Assembly (NCBI GenBank): GCA_027058255.1
Contig: JALUTE010000043.1
Span: 1-6,501 of the forward strand
Length of the DNA stretch: 6,501 nt
Source of the DNA: Methyloligella sp.
Lineage (GTDB): Bacteria > Pseudomonadota > Alphaproteobacteria > Rhizobiales > JALUTE01
Direction: 5' to 3'
Part shown: positions 1 to 6,199 of the stretch, in pieces
How positions within the stretch are numbered: position 1 is the stretch's first letter
How the letters are laid out: every line of letters starts with the position of its first letter
The notes under the pieces: generated by a model
What the model was told of the DNA's origin: nothing
The model's database searches: none
Seen by the model: only the letters and a program-made list of their open reading frames with translations
Made by a program: the position numbers and the translations under genes

Positions 1-1
1 G

Positions 2-1213
2 ACGAACGGCGCGAACGGCGCAGACGGAGCGCACGGGGGCAGTGGCGTCCGGATCGTCTGGCTCGAGGATTTGCGCAAGACCATCGGGCCTCTGGACAAG
101 ATCCGCGGCGTTCTGCGCGCCTCGCGCGCGGCAGCCTTCCACCGCCGTTTCGCCGTATCGCCGGACGATCCGGCGGTCGTTCTTTTCACCTCCGGCTCGG
201 AGGGCGCGCCCAAGGGCGTCGTCCTCTCCCATGCCAATCTGATCGCCAATGCCTTTCAGATCGCCGCGCATGCCGGCCCCCATTTCACGCCCGCCGACAT
301 GGTGATGAACCCCCTCCCGATCTTCCATTCCTACGGGCTCACCGCCGGCACGCTTCTGGGGCTGTTTCGCGGCATGAAGGTGGTGCTCTATCCGAGCCCC
401 CTCCATTACAAGGAGGTGCCGAAGCTGATTGCGGACACCAGGGCGACGATCCTCTTCGCCACGGACACCTTTCTCGCCGGCTATGCGCGCGCGGGCGATC
501 CCAGGCAGTTTGCGAGCCTGCGTTTCGTCATCACCGGTGCCGAGCGCGTCAAGGATGCCACCCACGACACATGGGAGGGCTTCGGCGCCACCATCCTCGA
601 AGGCTATGGCGCCACCGAATGCGCGCCGGTCATCAGTTGCAATATCCCAGAGGCCATGCGCCGCGGCTCGGTCGGCCCCCTGCTTCCCGGCATCGCGTGG
701 CGCCTAGAGCCGGTGGAGGGCATCGCGGAGGGCGGCCGCCTGCTCGTCACCGGTCCCAATGTGATGAAAGGCTATCTGCATGCGGATGCCCCCGGCGTTC
801 TGCAGCCGCTCGCCGATGGCTGGCACGACACGGGCGATATTGTCACGGTGGACGGGGAGGGCTTTGTCACCATCAAGGGGCGGGCCAAGCGCTTTGCCAA
901 GATCGGCGGCGAGATGGTCTCCCTCGCTGCGGTGGAGACCATGATCTCGGACCTCTGGAGCGAGGCGAACAATGTCGTGCTCGCCCTTCCCGATGAGCGC
1001 AAGGGTGAGCGGCTCGTTCTTGTCACCGACAAGTGCGATGCCTGCCGGGACGCGCTGCGCAGCTTCGCCAGGACGCGGGGCTTTCCCGAGCTCTGGTTGC
1101 CGCGCGCCATCATGGTCGTCGAATCCATTCCCCTTTTCGGCACGGGCAAGGTGGACATCCCCTCGACCGAGGCGATGGTGATGAAGATGCACGCGCCCGG
1201 CGAGGGCGTGTGA
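2..1213 (+). CDS. aas: Acyl-[ACP]/acyl-CoA synthetase domain of an Aas-type acyltransferase (3' part, 5' end outside window)
   Basis: The frame is open from base 2 and ends at TGA 1211-1213, giving 403 residues of the C-terminal part. It is an AMP-binding (ANL superfamily) domain that activates fatty acids with ATP; in Aas the acyl group passes to ACP and then re-acylates lysophospholipid at the inner membrane. Visible motifs (window residue numbers): the phosphate loop TSGSEGAPKG at 63-72, the YGATE motif at 202-206 followed by CAPVIS, the DTGD motif at 276-279, the hinge region after it (IKGRAKRFAKIGGE), and the catalytic-lysine motif GKVD with Lys383 near the C-terminus. The opening WLEDLR plus the CAPVIS wording resemble Aas more than generic acyl-CoA ligases. 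The PlsC acyltransferase domain, and any fused MFS (LplT-like) domain, would lie left of the window and are not seen. A stand-alone acyl-CoA synthetase is the alternative. Residues 2-13 form a Gly/Asn/Ala linker (see repeat). Confidence 0.88.
   Translation, partial: TNGANGADGAHGGSGVRIVWLEDLRKTIGPLDKIRGVLRASRAAAFHRRFAVSPDDPAVVLFTSGSEGAPKGVVLSHANLIANAFQIAAHAGPHFTPADMVMNPLPIFHSYGLTAGTLLGLFRGMKVVLYPSPLHYKEVPKLIADTRATILFATDTFLAGYARAGDPRQFASLRFVITGAERVKDATHDTWEGFGATILEGYGATECAPVISCNIPEAMRRGSVGPLLPGIAWRLEPVEGIAEGGRLLVTGPNVMKGYLHADAPGVLQPLADGWHDTGDIVTVDGEGFVTIKGRAKRFAKIGGEMVSLAAVETMISDLWSEANNVVLALPDERKGERLVLVTDKCDACRDALRSFARTRGFPELWLPRAIMVVESIPLFGTGKVDIPSTEAMVMKMHAPGEGV
4..39 (+). repeat. 9-bp tandem microrepeat encoding an NGA/NGA/DGA/HGG linker
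   Basis: The unit gaacggcgc occurs exactly at 4-12 and 13-21. A diverged third copy (agacggagc, about 22-30) and a weaker fourth follow. The period is a multiple of three, so the reading frame of the aas-like gene is kept and the protein carries N-G-A, N-G-A, D-G-A, H-G-G just before the conserved AMP-binding core. This looks like a flexible linker that has grown by slippage. It touches the left edge of the window, so its full length is unknown. Confidence 0.6.
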
Positions 1214-1243
1214 CCTTCATGTTGCGCGCCAAGGGAGAGGGAT

Positions 1244-1258
1244 CGGCGGCTGGCGCCG
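1244..1258. terminator. Weak GC hairpin between convergent aas and TraB gene ends
   Basis: CGGCG (1244-1248) pairs with CGCCG (1254-1258) across a five-base loop. It lies in the 57-base gap between two convergent stop codons, where a bidirectional terminator would be expected. No T-run follows on either strand, so an intrinsic terminator is not well supported; factor-dependent termination is equally possible. Confidence 0.25.
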
Positions 1259-1270
1259 TGGGCCTTTCGA

Positions 1271-2380
1271 CTACTCGACCGGCGTGAGGCGCCAGCCGGC
1301 CTTGCGCAGGAGCGCCACCAGCCCCTCGCGGCCGGGCAGGTGCAGCGCGCCCACGGCAATGAAGGCGCCGCCTTTCTCGAGCAGCGGGCGGGCGCGTTTC
1401 GCCATGCGCCGGTTGCGGGCATCGACGAGGATTCTCTGGAAGGCGCGCATCTTCCGGGCGTCGAGCCCCGCCTTCTCGCCGAGCGCGATCGACAGCGGCA
1501 GCGCGGCGGCGATGCGACGCGCGAGATAGAGCTGCACCATGGTCTCCGTCATGTCGTCGATGCGCGCATAAAGGGCGAGCGAGGCGCGCAGCCAGGCGAG
1601 CTCCACATCGGGCGGAAGAGACGCCATGGTGGCGAACTGCTCGCGCGCGGTCTCGAGGCCCACGAGCGCCTTGCCCGCCCGTTTCGCCATGGCCTCCAGC
1701 CGGCCATCGAGCCGGTCGAGCCCCATGGCCTCGCGGGTCTGCTCGCACGGCGAGACCGACAGCATCATGGAGAGGAACCAGGGGCGCATGACCGTCATGG
1801 CCTCCGGTGGCATGCGAAAGCGCGAGACCATGACCCGGGCGAGGCGTTGCAGCTCGGCCCTGGAGAGATCGCGCTGAAGCGTGCTTCGCCCCGCGGGGGA
1901 GAGAAAAAGGTCCGTGAAGCTGTTGAACCTGCCGGAGCGCATGAGCTCGCCGAGCCCCACCACCTCGAGGGCGACGGTGCCCGCCGCCTCGAACGCCTGG
2001 CTGAACGCCTTCGAGAAGGCGTGCACCCGGGCATCGGTCATGTGGATGGTGCCGAACAGCCAGGAGGCGGGCCGCCCCTTGCCCTCGATCTTCCACAGCA
2101 TGGCCTCGCCATGGGGCATGGCGGCAGCCTGGCGCATGATGCGGGCGTGCAGCGCGGGCGCCGTCTTGCGCATCTCGTCGAGAATGTTGCGGCCGCGACA
2201 GGTCGGCGGCTTTGCGGCAGGGGGGTGGGCTCGGGCCGCCTCGCCCGTGCCGCCGCGTGCGGCCGGCACCGCACCGGCGGGTGAGGCTGCATGCCCGATC
2301 CCGATGGCCAAAGCGATCAGAATGGCGCATGCGCCTGCGGCCGCGCGCCGGCGGTGCGCTGCGGTGGTTGTCCGTCTCAT
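1271..2380 (-). CDS. TraB/GumN family protein, exported
   Basis: The protein is 369 aa, from ATG 2380-2378 to TAG 1273-1271. Residues 1 to about 32 form a signal peptide: an Arg-rich start, a hydrophobic stretch AILIALAIGIG, then an AxA-like site, so the protein is probably periplasmic. The TraB/GumN fold follows. LFGTIHMTD (108-116) holds the conserved GxxH (His113); GLET lies at 241-244; GALHLPG (344-350, His347) and GWRLTPV close the domain. Cys61 and Cys212 match the two cysteines common in alphaproteobacterial members and may form a disulfide. The family is related to Tiki-type putative metalloproteases, but the bacterial role is largely unknown. The frame stays open far upstream into xerC; I chose ATG 2380 because it precedes the signal peptide, overlaps the xerC stop as ATGA, and has AAGGA (2389-2393) eight bases upstream. 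It is probably translated by coupling with xerC. Confidence 0.9.
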   Translation of the reverse strand: MRRTTTAAHRRRAAAGACAILIALAIGIGHAASPAGAVPAARGGTGEAARAHPPAAKPPTCRGRNILDEMRKTAPALHARIMRQAAAMPHGEAMLWKIEGKGRPASWLFGTIHMTDARVHAFSKAFSQAFEAAGTVALEVVGLGELMRSGRFNSFTDLFLSPAGRSTLQRDLSRAELQRLARVMVSRFRMPPEAMTVMRPWFLSMMLSVSPCEQTREAMGLDRLDGRLEAMAKRAGKALVGLETAREQFATMASLPPDVELAWLRASLALYARIDDMTETMVQLYLARRIAAALPLSIALGEKAGLDARKMRAFQRILVDARNRRMAKRARPLLEKGGAFIAVGALHLPGREGLVALLRKAGWRLTPVE

Positions 2381-3468
2381 GGCGCGGTTCCTTCGCTGTC
2401 CTCGGGTGCCGCAGAGTGGGCCTCGTCGTCGCCTGCCGCGTGCCCGTCGGGGCCATGGGCGCGCGGATGGGCGGCCTCGAACACCTTCAGGAGGCGGGCG
2501 CGGTCCACCTCGGTGTAGACCTGCGTGGTGGAGAGGCTCGCATGGCCCAGAAGCTCCTGAATCTGCCTGAGGTCCGCGCCTGCGCCCAGCAGATGGGTGG
2601 CGAAGGAATGGCGCAGCGCATGCGGCGTTGCAGTGTCGGGCAGGCCCAGCGCGCCGCGCAGCCGCTGCATCAGAAGCTGCACGACCCGGGGGCTCAGCGG
2701 CCCGCCCCGGGCGCCGAGGAAGAGCGGATCTGCGGGCCCTTGCGGATAGGGGCAGAGCGCGAGATAGCGCCGCACCGCCTCCTGGCCGATGGGCAGGACC
2801 GGCACCAGGCGCTCGCGCCCCCCCTTGCCGCGGATACACAGCACATCGCGCAGGCCCGTGGGCGCCTCGGCGACGGTGAGGCCGAGCGCCTCGGATATCC
2901 GCAGGCCCGAGCCATAGAGCAGAATCAGAACGGCCGCATCCCGCGCCGCGATCCAGTCACGCTCGGCGAAGGGGTCGCCCGTCACGACGCTGCGGGCCTT
3001 CTCGACGGTCAGCGGGCGCGGGATGGCGCGCGGCGTCTTGGGCAGTGCCACGGACCGGATGGCCCGGTTGCGGGCGAGGGCCTCGGTCTCGAGATGGCGG
3101 AAGAAGGCCCTGAGCGCCGAGAGGGACCGGGCCAGGGAGCGGCTGGAGGCGCCGGCCCGACGGCGGTGGGCCATGTAGGCGCGGAAATCCTTGGGCGCGA
3201 GGGCGGCCAGATCGGCAAGGCCCGGCGCACGGGACAGGCGGGCCGAGAGAAAGGCGAGAAACTGGCGAAGGTCGCGGCCATAGGCCTCGAGCGTGTTGGC
3301 GGCAAGCCCGCGCTCGGCGGCCAGGTGGGCGAGCCAGCCGTCCACGGCGGCGCCGAGCGCCGGGGCCAGTTGCGGCCAGTTCCCTTTCCCCGTGCCAGAG
3401 CGGGGGCCTGCGGCCCCGGGCTTGCCCGCGATCGCCCCCTCGCCAATGTCCGCCAGTCTCGCGCTCAT
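2377..3468 (-). CDS. xerC: Tyrosine recombinase XerC
   Basis: The protein is 363 aa, from ATG 3468-3466 to TGA 2379-2377. XerC acts with XerD at the chromosomal dif site to resolve chromosome dimers at cell division. The N-terminal SAM-like core-binding domain spans about residues 38-130 (LAAERGLAANTLEAYGRDL, then RSLARSLSALRAFFRHL). The catalytic domain keeps every active-site residue: Arg190 (GSGLRISEAL), Lys215 (IRGKGGRERLVP), His283 and Arg286 (HALRHSFATHLL), His309 (LLGHASLSTTQ) and the nucleophile Tyr318 (VYTEV). About 30 extra residues precede the usual N-terminus and no good Shine-Dalgarno sits before ATG 3468 (GAGAGGA is 17 bases away), so the start is uncertain. A disordered His/Ala/Asp-rich tail (about 335-363) follows the tyrosine. 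Absence of phage genes, and a coupled housekeeping-like partner, favour chromosomal XerC over a mobile-element integrase; XerD is less likely from overall sequence character. Confidence 0.93.
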   Translation of the reverse strand: MSARLADIGEGAIAGKPGAAGPRSGTGKGNWPQLAPALGAAVDGWLAHLAAERGLAANTLEAYGRDLRQFLAFLSARLSRAPGLADLAALAPKDFRAYMAHRRRAGASSRSLARSLSALRAFFRHLETEALARNRAIRSVALPKTPRAIPRPLTVEKARSVVTGDPFAERDWIAARDAAVLILLYGSGLRISEALGLTVAEAPTGLRDVLCIRGKGGRERLVPVLPIGQEAVRRYLALCPYPQGPADPLFLGARGGPLSPRVVQLLMQRLRGALGLPDTATPHALRHSFATHLLGAGADLRQIQELLGHASLSTTQVYTEVDRARLLKVFEAAHPRAHGPDGHAAGDDEAHSAAPEDSEGTAP

Positions 3469-3606
3469 GCCGGTTCGCTTTCGATCCTCTCCGCACCCGG
3501 CCAGAGGGTCGGGCGAGGAGGGTTAACGAATCGTGAACGCCAGCAACATATCATGAACAGACGATCGGGCGCGCGCGCGCTCGGCAAGGTCGGTTCCGCT
3601 CCGCGC
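3469..3606. other. Intergenic region upstream of xerC
   Basis: These 138 bases separate the DUF2189 gene stop from the xerC start. They hold an alternating (GC)6 tract at 3569-3580 and an AT-richer stretch (about 3521-3556) that probably contains the xerC promoter. I could not place convincing -35 and -10 boxes. A CtrA-like site is listed separately. No T-run terminator is visible for the DUF2189 gene. Confidence 0.5.
3523..3537 (-). promoter_or_regulatory. Candidate CtrA-type binding site upstream of xerC
   Basis: On the minus strand this reads TTCA-CGATTCG-TTAA, one base away from the alphaproteobacterial CtrA box TTAA-N7-TTAA, and the second half is followed by C as in TTAAC. It ends 54 bases before the xerC start codon, a sensible place for a regulator. 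The same bases can be read as an imperfect palindrome TTAACG-AAT-CGTGAA. A single degenerate match is weak evidence on its own. Confidence 0.3.
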
Positions 3607-4401
3607 TCACTGCGCCACCACGGCCCGGTAGAGATGCCAGCTCGCATGGCCCAGCACCGGCACCGTGACCGCGAGGCCCATGAAGAAGGGCAGCGTTCCG
3701 ATCACAAGCCCCGCGACGATGATGCCGGCCCAGAGCGCCATGGGGCCCGGATTGGCGAGCACGGCCCGCACCGAGGTTGTCACGGCAAGCGCAACGCCCA
3801 CATTGCGATCGAGCATCAGGGGGAAGGCGACCACGGATATGACGAAAACAAACAGGGCGAACAGGAAGCCGACGCCGCAGCCGAGGAGAATGAGCCGAAG
3901 CCCTTCGCTCGTGCCGAGCACCTGGCCGAGGAACGCACCGATGGAGGCCGGCGCCGCGTTTGCGAAAATGCCTTCGTAAATCGCGTCGGCGACAGCGAGC
4001 CAGGCGACGAACACGGCGGTGAGCACGAGCCCGAGAAGAACGATGCTGCCGATGGACGGTGCGCGCAAGACGCCCAGCGCGTGGGCGAGGGTGGGCCGCT
4101 CGCCCTGCTCGCGCATGCGGCTCACATCGTAGAGCGCGATGGCCGCGAAGGGGCCGATCAGGGCAAAACCGGCGGTCAGCGGAAAGAGGAGCGGCAGAAC
4201 GTCGTAGCCGAAGGCCAGCCGCGCGAGGACGAGTCCGACAACGGGGTAGATGAGGCCGAGAAACAGGACATGGGTCGGGAAAGCGAGGAAATCGTCGAGT
4301 CCCTTGGCCAGGGCCGCTCGAACATGCTCCGGTCCGATCTTCAGAACCTCGGGGCCTTCGATCGTGCCTTCGGCAATGGGAAGTGTGCTCTGCTCGGCCA
4401 T
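3607..4401 (-). CDS. DUF2189 family integral membrane protein
   Basis: The protein is 264 aa, from ATG 4401-4399 to TGA 3609-3607, with AGGAAGG (4409-4415) seven bases before the start. It is polytopic: hydrophobic segments lie at about residues 41-62, 66-92 (one or two helices), 117-141, 167-195 and 219-248. An N-terminal cytosolic-type region of about 40 residues has no signal peptide. Family hallmarks are FPLMLDRN (193-200), NPGPMALWAG (217-226) and the C-terminal PVLGHASWHLYRA (248-260), characteristic of DUF2189. No enzymatic residues or transported substrate can be assigned; members are annotated only as predicted integral membrane proteins. It lies 246 bases downstream of the TerB gene with its own plausible promoter, so it is probably transcribed separately. 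Confidence 0.9.
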   Translation of the reverse strand: MAEQSTLPIAEGTIEGPEVLKIGPEHVRAALAKGLDDFLAFPTHVLFLGLIYPVVGLVLARLAFGYDVLPLLFPLTAGFALIGPFAAIALYDVSRMREQGERPTLAHALGVLRAPSIGSIVLLGLVLTAVFVAWLAVADAIYEGIFANAAPASIGAFLGQVLGTSEGLRLILLGCGVGFLFALFVFVISVVAFPLMLDRNVGVALAVTTSVRAVLANPGPMALWAGIIVAGLVIGTLPFFMGLAVTVPVLGHASWHLYRAVVAQ

Positions 4402-4511
4402 GACGTTTCCTTCCTGATTTGCTCGGCGGGCCGCGCCTTGGTGTTCTCGTGTCGTTCGGCCCGCTTTTCTCGCCCCACGCCTCCTCTGACTTGCTCATCC
4501 CACCTTTTCGT

Positions 4512-4539
4512 AATGTAGCCCTTCCGGCCGGCAACACAA
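4512..4539 (-). promoter_or_regulatory. Candidate promoter for the DUF2189 gene
   Basis: On the minus strand TTGTGT (4534-4539) and TACATT (4512-4517) are separated by 16 bases. TACATT matches four of six positions of the -10 consensus and TTGTGT matches the TTG core of the -35. The leader to the start codon would be about 100 bases. Match quality is modest. Confidence 0.3.
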
Positions 4540-4550
4540 ATGCACGCGTT

Positions 4551-4578
4551 CCTCTCGGCCGATCACAAGACCGAGAGG
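4551..4578. repeat. 8-bp interrupted inverted repeat downstream of the TerB gene
   Basis: CCTCTCGG (4551-4558) and CCGAGAGG (4571-4578) are perfect inverted copies separated by 12 bases. The element starts 69 bases past the TerB stop codon and just upstream of the candidate DUF2189 promoter. No T-run follows on either strand. It could be a factor-dependent terminator stem, or an operator for the DUF2189 promoter. Confidence 0.5.
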
Positions 4579-4647
4579 GGAATATGTGCGCCGCGGCATG
4601 CGAGCGGGACGTCGCCCGGCCGCCATGCGCTGTTCTCGATCAGACGC

Positions 4648-5088
4648 TCACAGAACCTGATGGCGGGCCCGGGCGCCGCGCTCGATGGCGGCGACGGTGA
4701 GCTTGTCGAGGCCGAGCCGGTCGCGCAGCATCTGCAGGAAGCGAAGCTCCTCCTGCTTGACGTCGAGATCGACCGCCGCGATCTCCACCGCCAATGCGTA
4801 AGCGGTTTCGTACAGCCGGTCGGGCAGGGCGCTCGCCACCTGGTCGAGCACGCGGTCGAGGCCGTCCTCGTCGGAGAGGACCTCGCCGCACGCCTCGGCG
4901 ATGGGCACCAGCTCCTCGGGGTCGAAGTCTCGGAAAACCGGCAGATGGCTCACGATGGCGCCGATGCGGGCGATCTCCACATCGGTCATGTTGCGGTCGA
5001 CGGCCGCCATGGTCACCATGACATAGACGAGGGCGGCGTGATGGCCGAGCCCGCCGGACGGCTTCTCGATGGTGGGCGCGTCGTTCAT
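4648..5088 (-). CDS. TerB-like (tellurite resistance TerB family) protein
   Basis: The protein is 146 aa, from ATG 5088-5086 to TGA 4650-4648, with AGGAG (5095-5099) six bases upstream. It is a small all-helical cytosolic protein with no signal peptide or membrane segment. Two halves carry the TerB-fold signature of acidic residues after a helix: MAAVDRNMTDVE (Asp31, Asp36, Glu38) and IAAVDLDVKQEE (Asp107, Asp109, Glu113, Glu114); in TerB such acidic residues bind metal. The length fits single-domain TerB proteins. No terA, terC, terD or terE gene is nearby, so a tellurite role should not be assumed; isolated members like this are common in Alphaproteobacteria and their function is unknown. 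It begins 125 bases after the nudC stop. Confidence 0.85.
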   Translation of the reverse strand: MNDAPTIEKPSGGLGHHAALVYVMVTMAAVDRNMTDVEIARIGAIVSHLPVFRDFDPEELVPIAEACGEVLSDEDGLDRVLDQVASALPDRLYETAYALAVEIAAVDLDVKQEELRFLQMLRDRLGLDKLTVAAIERGARARHQVL

Positions 5089-5123
5089 GGATGTCTCCTG
5101 GATGATCTTTGGGAGCGATCTCT

Positions 5124-5165
5124 GGGCACGATGGTTTGGGCCGCACCATCGGAAACCCGGTGCCC
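5124..5165 (-). promoter_or_regulatory. Bulged inverted repeat in the TerB gene upstream region
   Basis: On the minus strand ACCATCGTGCCC (5135-5124) is complementary to GGGCAC (5165-5160) plus GATGGT (5150-5145), with a nine-base bulge on the 5' side and a nine-base loop. The core CGATGGT-N9-ACCATCG (5129-5151) is a perfect 7-bp inverted repeat. It overlaps the possible -10 region of the candidate promoter, so it could be a repressor operator, or an RNA stem if transcription starts upstream. Confidence 0.4.
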
Positions 5166-5173
5166 GTGGTCAA
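5145..5173 (-). promoter_or_regulatory. Candidate promoter for the TerB-like gene
   Basis: The minus strand has CTTGACC with TTGACC at 5168-5173, a good -35 match. A poor -10, GATGGT (5145-5150), lies 17 bases downstream and about 57 bases before the start codon. The -35 is the stronger element; the -10 lies in one arm of the inverted repeat described separately. Confidence 0.3.
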
Positions 5174-5213
5174 GCAAAAGCACGCGGTGTTTCGCGTTGC
5201 CGTCGCCAGCCAC

Positions 5214-6146
5214 TCACCTCTCCGCGAACGTGCGAATGAGCACATGGGCGATGGCATAGGGGCCGGGGACGGTCAATCCCTCCGGGTGGCGTCCCTCGAG
5301 CATGGCGCGGGCCTCCTCGCGCGAGACCCAGCGGGCATCGGCGAGCTCGCTCTCCTCGATGGTGATGGCGTCCGTCTCCGCCTCGGCCTCGCAGCCGATC
5401 ATGAGGGTGTGCGGGAAGGGCCAGGGCTGGCTCGCGCGATAGGTGACGGTGCCGACGCGCACGCCGGTCTCCTCCTGCACCTCGCGCCTCACCGCATCCT
5501 CGATGGCCTCGCCGGGCTCCAGATAGCCCGCGAGCGCCGAGTAGAAGCCCTCGGGGAAACGGTGCTCGCGACCCAGGAGGCAGCGCTCGCCCGAGGGGTC
5601 GCGCACCAGCATGATGACCACGGGGTCCATGCGCGGGAAGACCTCCGTTCCGCAGGCCCAGCAGCGCCGCCGCCAGCCGCCATCCTTGATGCGGGTGACG
5701 CCACCGCAATGGCCGCAGCACCGGCTGTTCACGTGCCAGTGGGCGAGCGCACGCGCCTCGCCGATGAGCGCCAGCTCGTCGCGCGCCATGCCCCCCTGCA
5801 TGGCGAGGGTTCTCAGATCCACGAGCGGTTTGAGCACCTCCGGCCCGCCCGGCACCTGCCGTGCGCGGTGCTCGGTGATGGCGAGAGCGAAATGCGCCCG
5901 CTCCTCCTCATCGAGGCCGAGAAAATAGGCATCGTGCGCGTCGAGACCGAGCTCCACCATCTCCTGTTGCGCGAACCACCGGATGGCGGAGTGCGTGCGC
6001 TCGTCGTTGGAGACGATGGCGGGTTTGAGGGCGACGAGCAGCATGAAGCGCGTGCTGGGCGCGGCGAGGCGCGCCGCGAGCCAGTCCTGGTCCGAGCGCC
6101 TGGCGCTCATTCGGTCGAGCTGAAGCGCGGCTGAGAGTGTCGGCAT
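5214..6146 (-). CDS. nudC: NADH pyrophosphatase / NAD-capped RNA hydrolase NudC
   Basis: The protein is 310 aa, from ATG 6146-6144 to TGA 5216-5214, with AGGAGG (6155-6160) eight bases upstream. NudC is a cytosolic Nudix hydrolase that splits NAD(H) into NMN(H) and AMP and removes NAD caps from RNA 5' ends. An N-terminal NudC-like domain (about 1-135) precedes a zinc ribbon with CGHC (Cys144, Cys147) and CWAC (Cys162, Cys165). The Nudix box is complete at 207-229: Gly207, Glu213, the REVQEE stretch (221-226) and Gly228-Val229, fitting GX5EX7REUXEEXGU. The NADH-specific motif reads SQPWPFPHT (239-247), matching SQPWPFPxS except for Thr in place of the final Ser. Met13 is a possible alternative start, but the strong Shine-Dalgarno supports Met1. 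That Shine-Dalgarno lies in a hairpin (6156-6172). The length is typical for alphaproteobacterial NudC. Confidence 0.95.
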   Translation of the reverse strand: MPTLSAALQLDRMSARRSDQDWLAARLAAPSTRFMLLVALKPAIVSNDERTHSAIRWFAQQEMVELGLDAHDAYFLGLDEEERAHFALAITEHRARQVPGGPEVLKPLVDLRTLAMQGGMARDELALIGEARALAHWHVNSRCCGHCGGVTRIKDGGWRRRCWACGTEVFPRMDPVVIMLVRDPSGERCLLGREHRFPEGFYSALAGYLEPGEAIEDAVRREVQEETGVRVGTVTYRASQPWPFPHTLMIGCEAEAETDAITIEESELADARWVSREEARAMLEGRHPEGLTVPGPYAIAHVLIRTFAER

Positions 6147-6154
6147 GGGGCTGT

Positions 6155-6172
6155 CCTCCTCGGTGCGAGGAG
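6155..6172 (-). promoter_or_regulatory. Hairpin burying the nudC Shine-Dalgarno sequence
   Basis: In the minus-strand mRNA CUCCUCG (6172-6166) pairs perfectly with CGAGGAG (6162-6156) across a CAC loop. The second arm contains five of the six bases of the nudC ribosome binding site AGGAGG (6160-6155), which lies eight bases before the AUG. If formed, the stem would limit ribosome access to nudC. Confidence 0.45.
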
Positions 6173-6199
6173 AGCACAGGGTGCGGGTGCGTGCAATGC

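Larger units (their letters stand above)
4402..4647. other. Intergenic region between TerB and DUF2189 genes
   Basis: This 246-base gap is the longest in the window. It holds an interrupted inverted repeat (4551-4578) and a possible minus-strand promoter (4512-4539), both listed separately. A minus-strand ATG near 4495 opens a frame that runs out of frame into the DUF2189 gene; it shows no recognisable protein and is treated as chance. Confidence 0.5.

Noticed and set aside
1340..2284. 314-codon + strand ORF antisense to the TraB/GumN gene
   Set aside because: Low-complexity His/Arg/Gly product opposite a clear TraB/GumN protein with signal peptide.
2381..2839. 153-codon upstream extension of the TraB/GumN reading frame
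   Set aside because: It lies inside xerC, has no family similarity, and would bury the signal peptide. The ATGA overlap start at 2380 is better.
2377..3468. Phage or genomic-island integrase with an att site
   Set aside because: The protein resembles chromosomal XerC, no tRNA lies next to it, no direct-repeat att site is visible, and no mobile-element genes are nearby.
3569..3580. (GC)6 tract as a functional Z-DNA element
   Set aside because: Short alternating GC tracts are expected by chance at this base composition, and nothing else supports a role.
2212..4518. 768-codon + strand ORF antisense to xerC and the DUF2189 gene
   Set aside because: It is opposite two genes with unmistakable family motifs, and its product is a low-complexity Arg/Gly/Ala/Glu sequence. 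Long antisense frames are expected in DNA this GC-rich.
3551..4537. Minus-strand 328-codon ORF starting upstream of the DUF2189 gene
   Set aside because: It runs out of frame through the DUF2189 gene with an Arg-rich shadow product.
5109..6134. 341-codon + strand ORF antisense to nudC
   Set aside because: nudC on the other strand has complete Nidix-type catalytic and zinc motifs (Nudix box, two CxxC pairs); the antisense product has no recognisable features.
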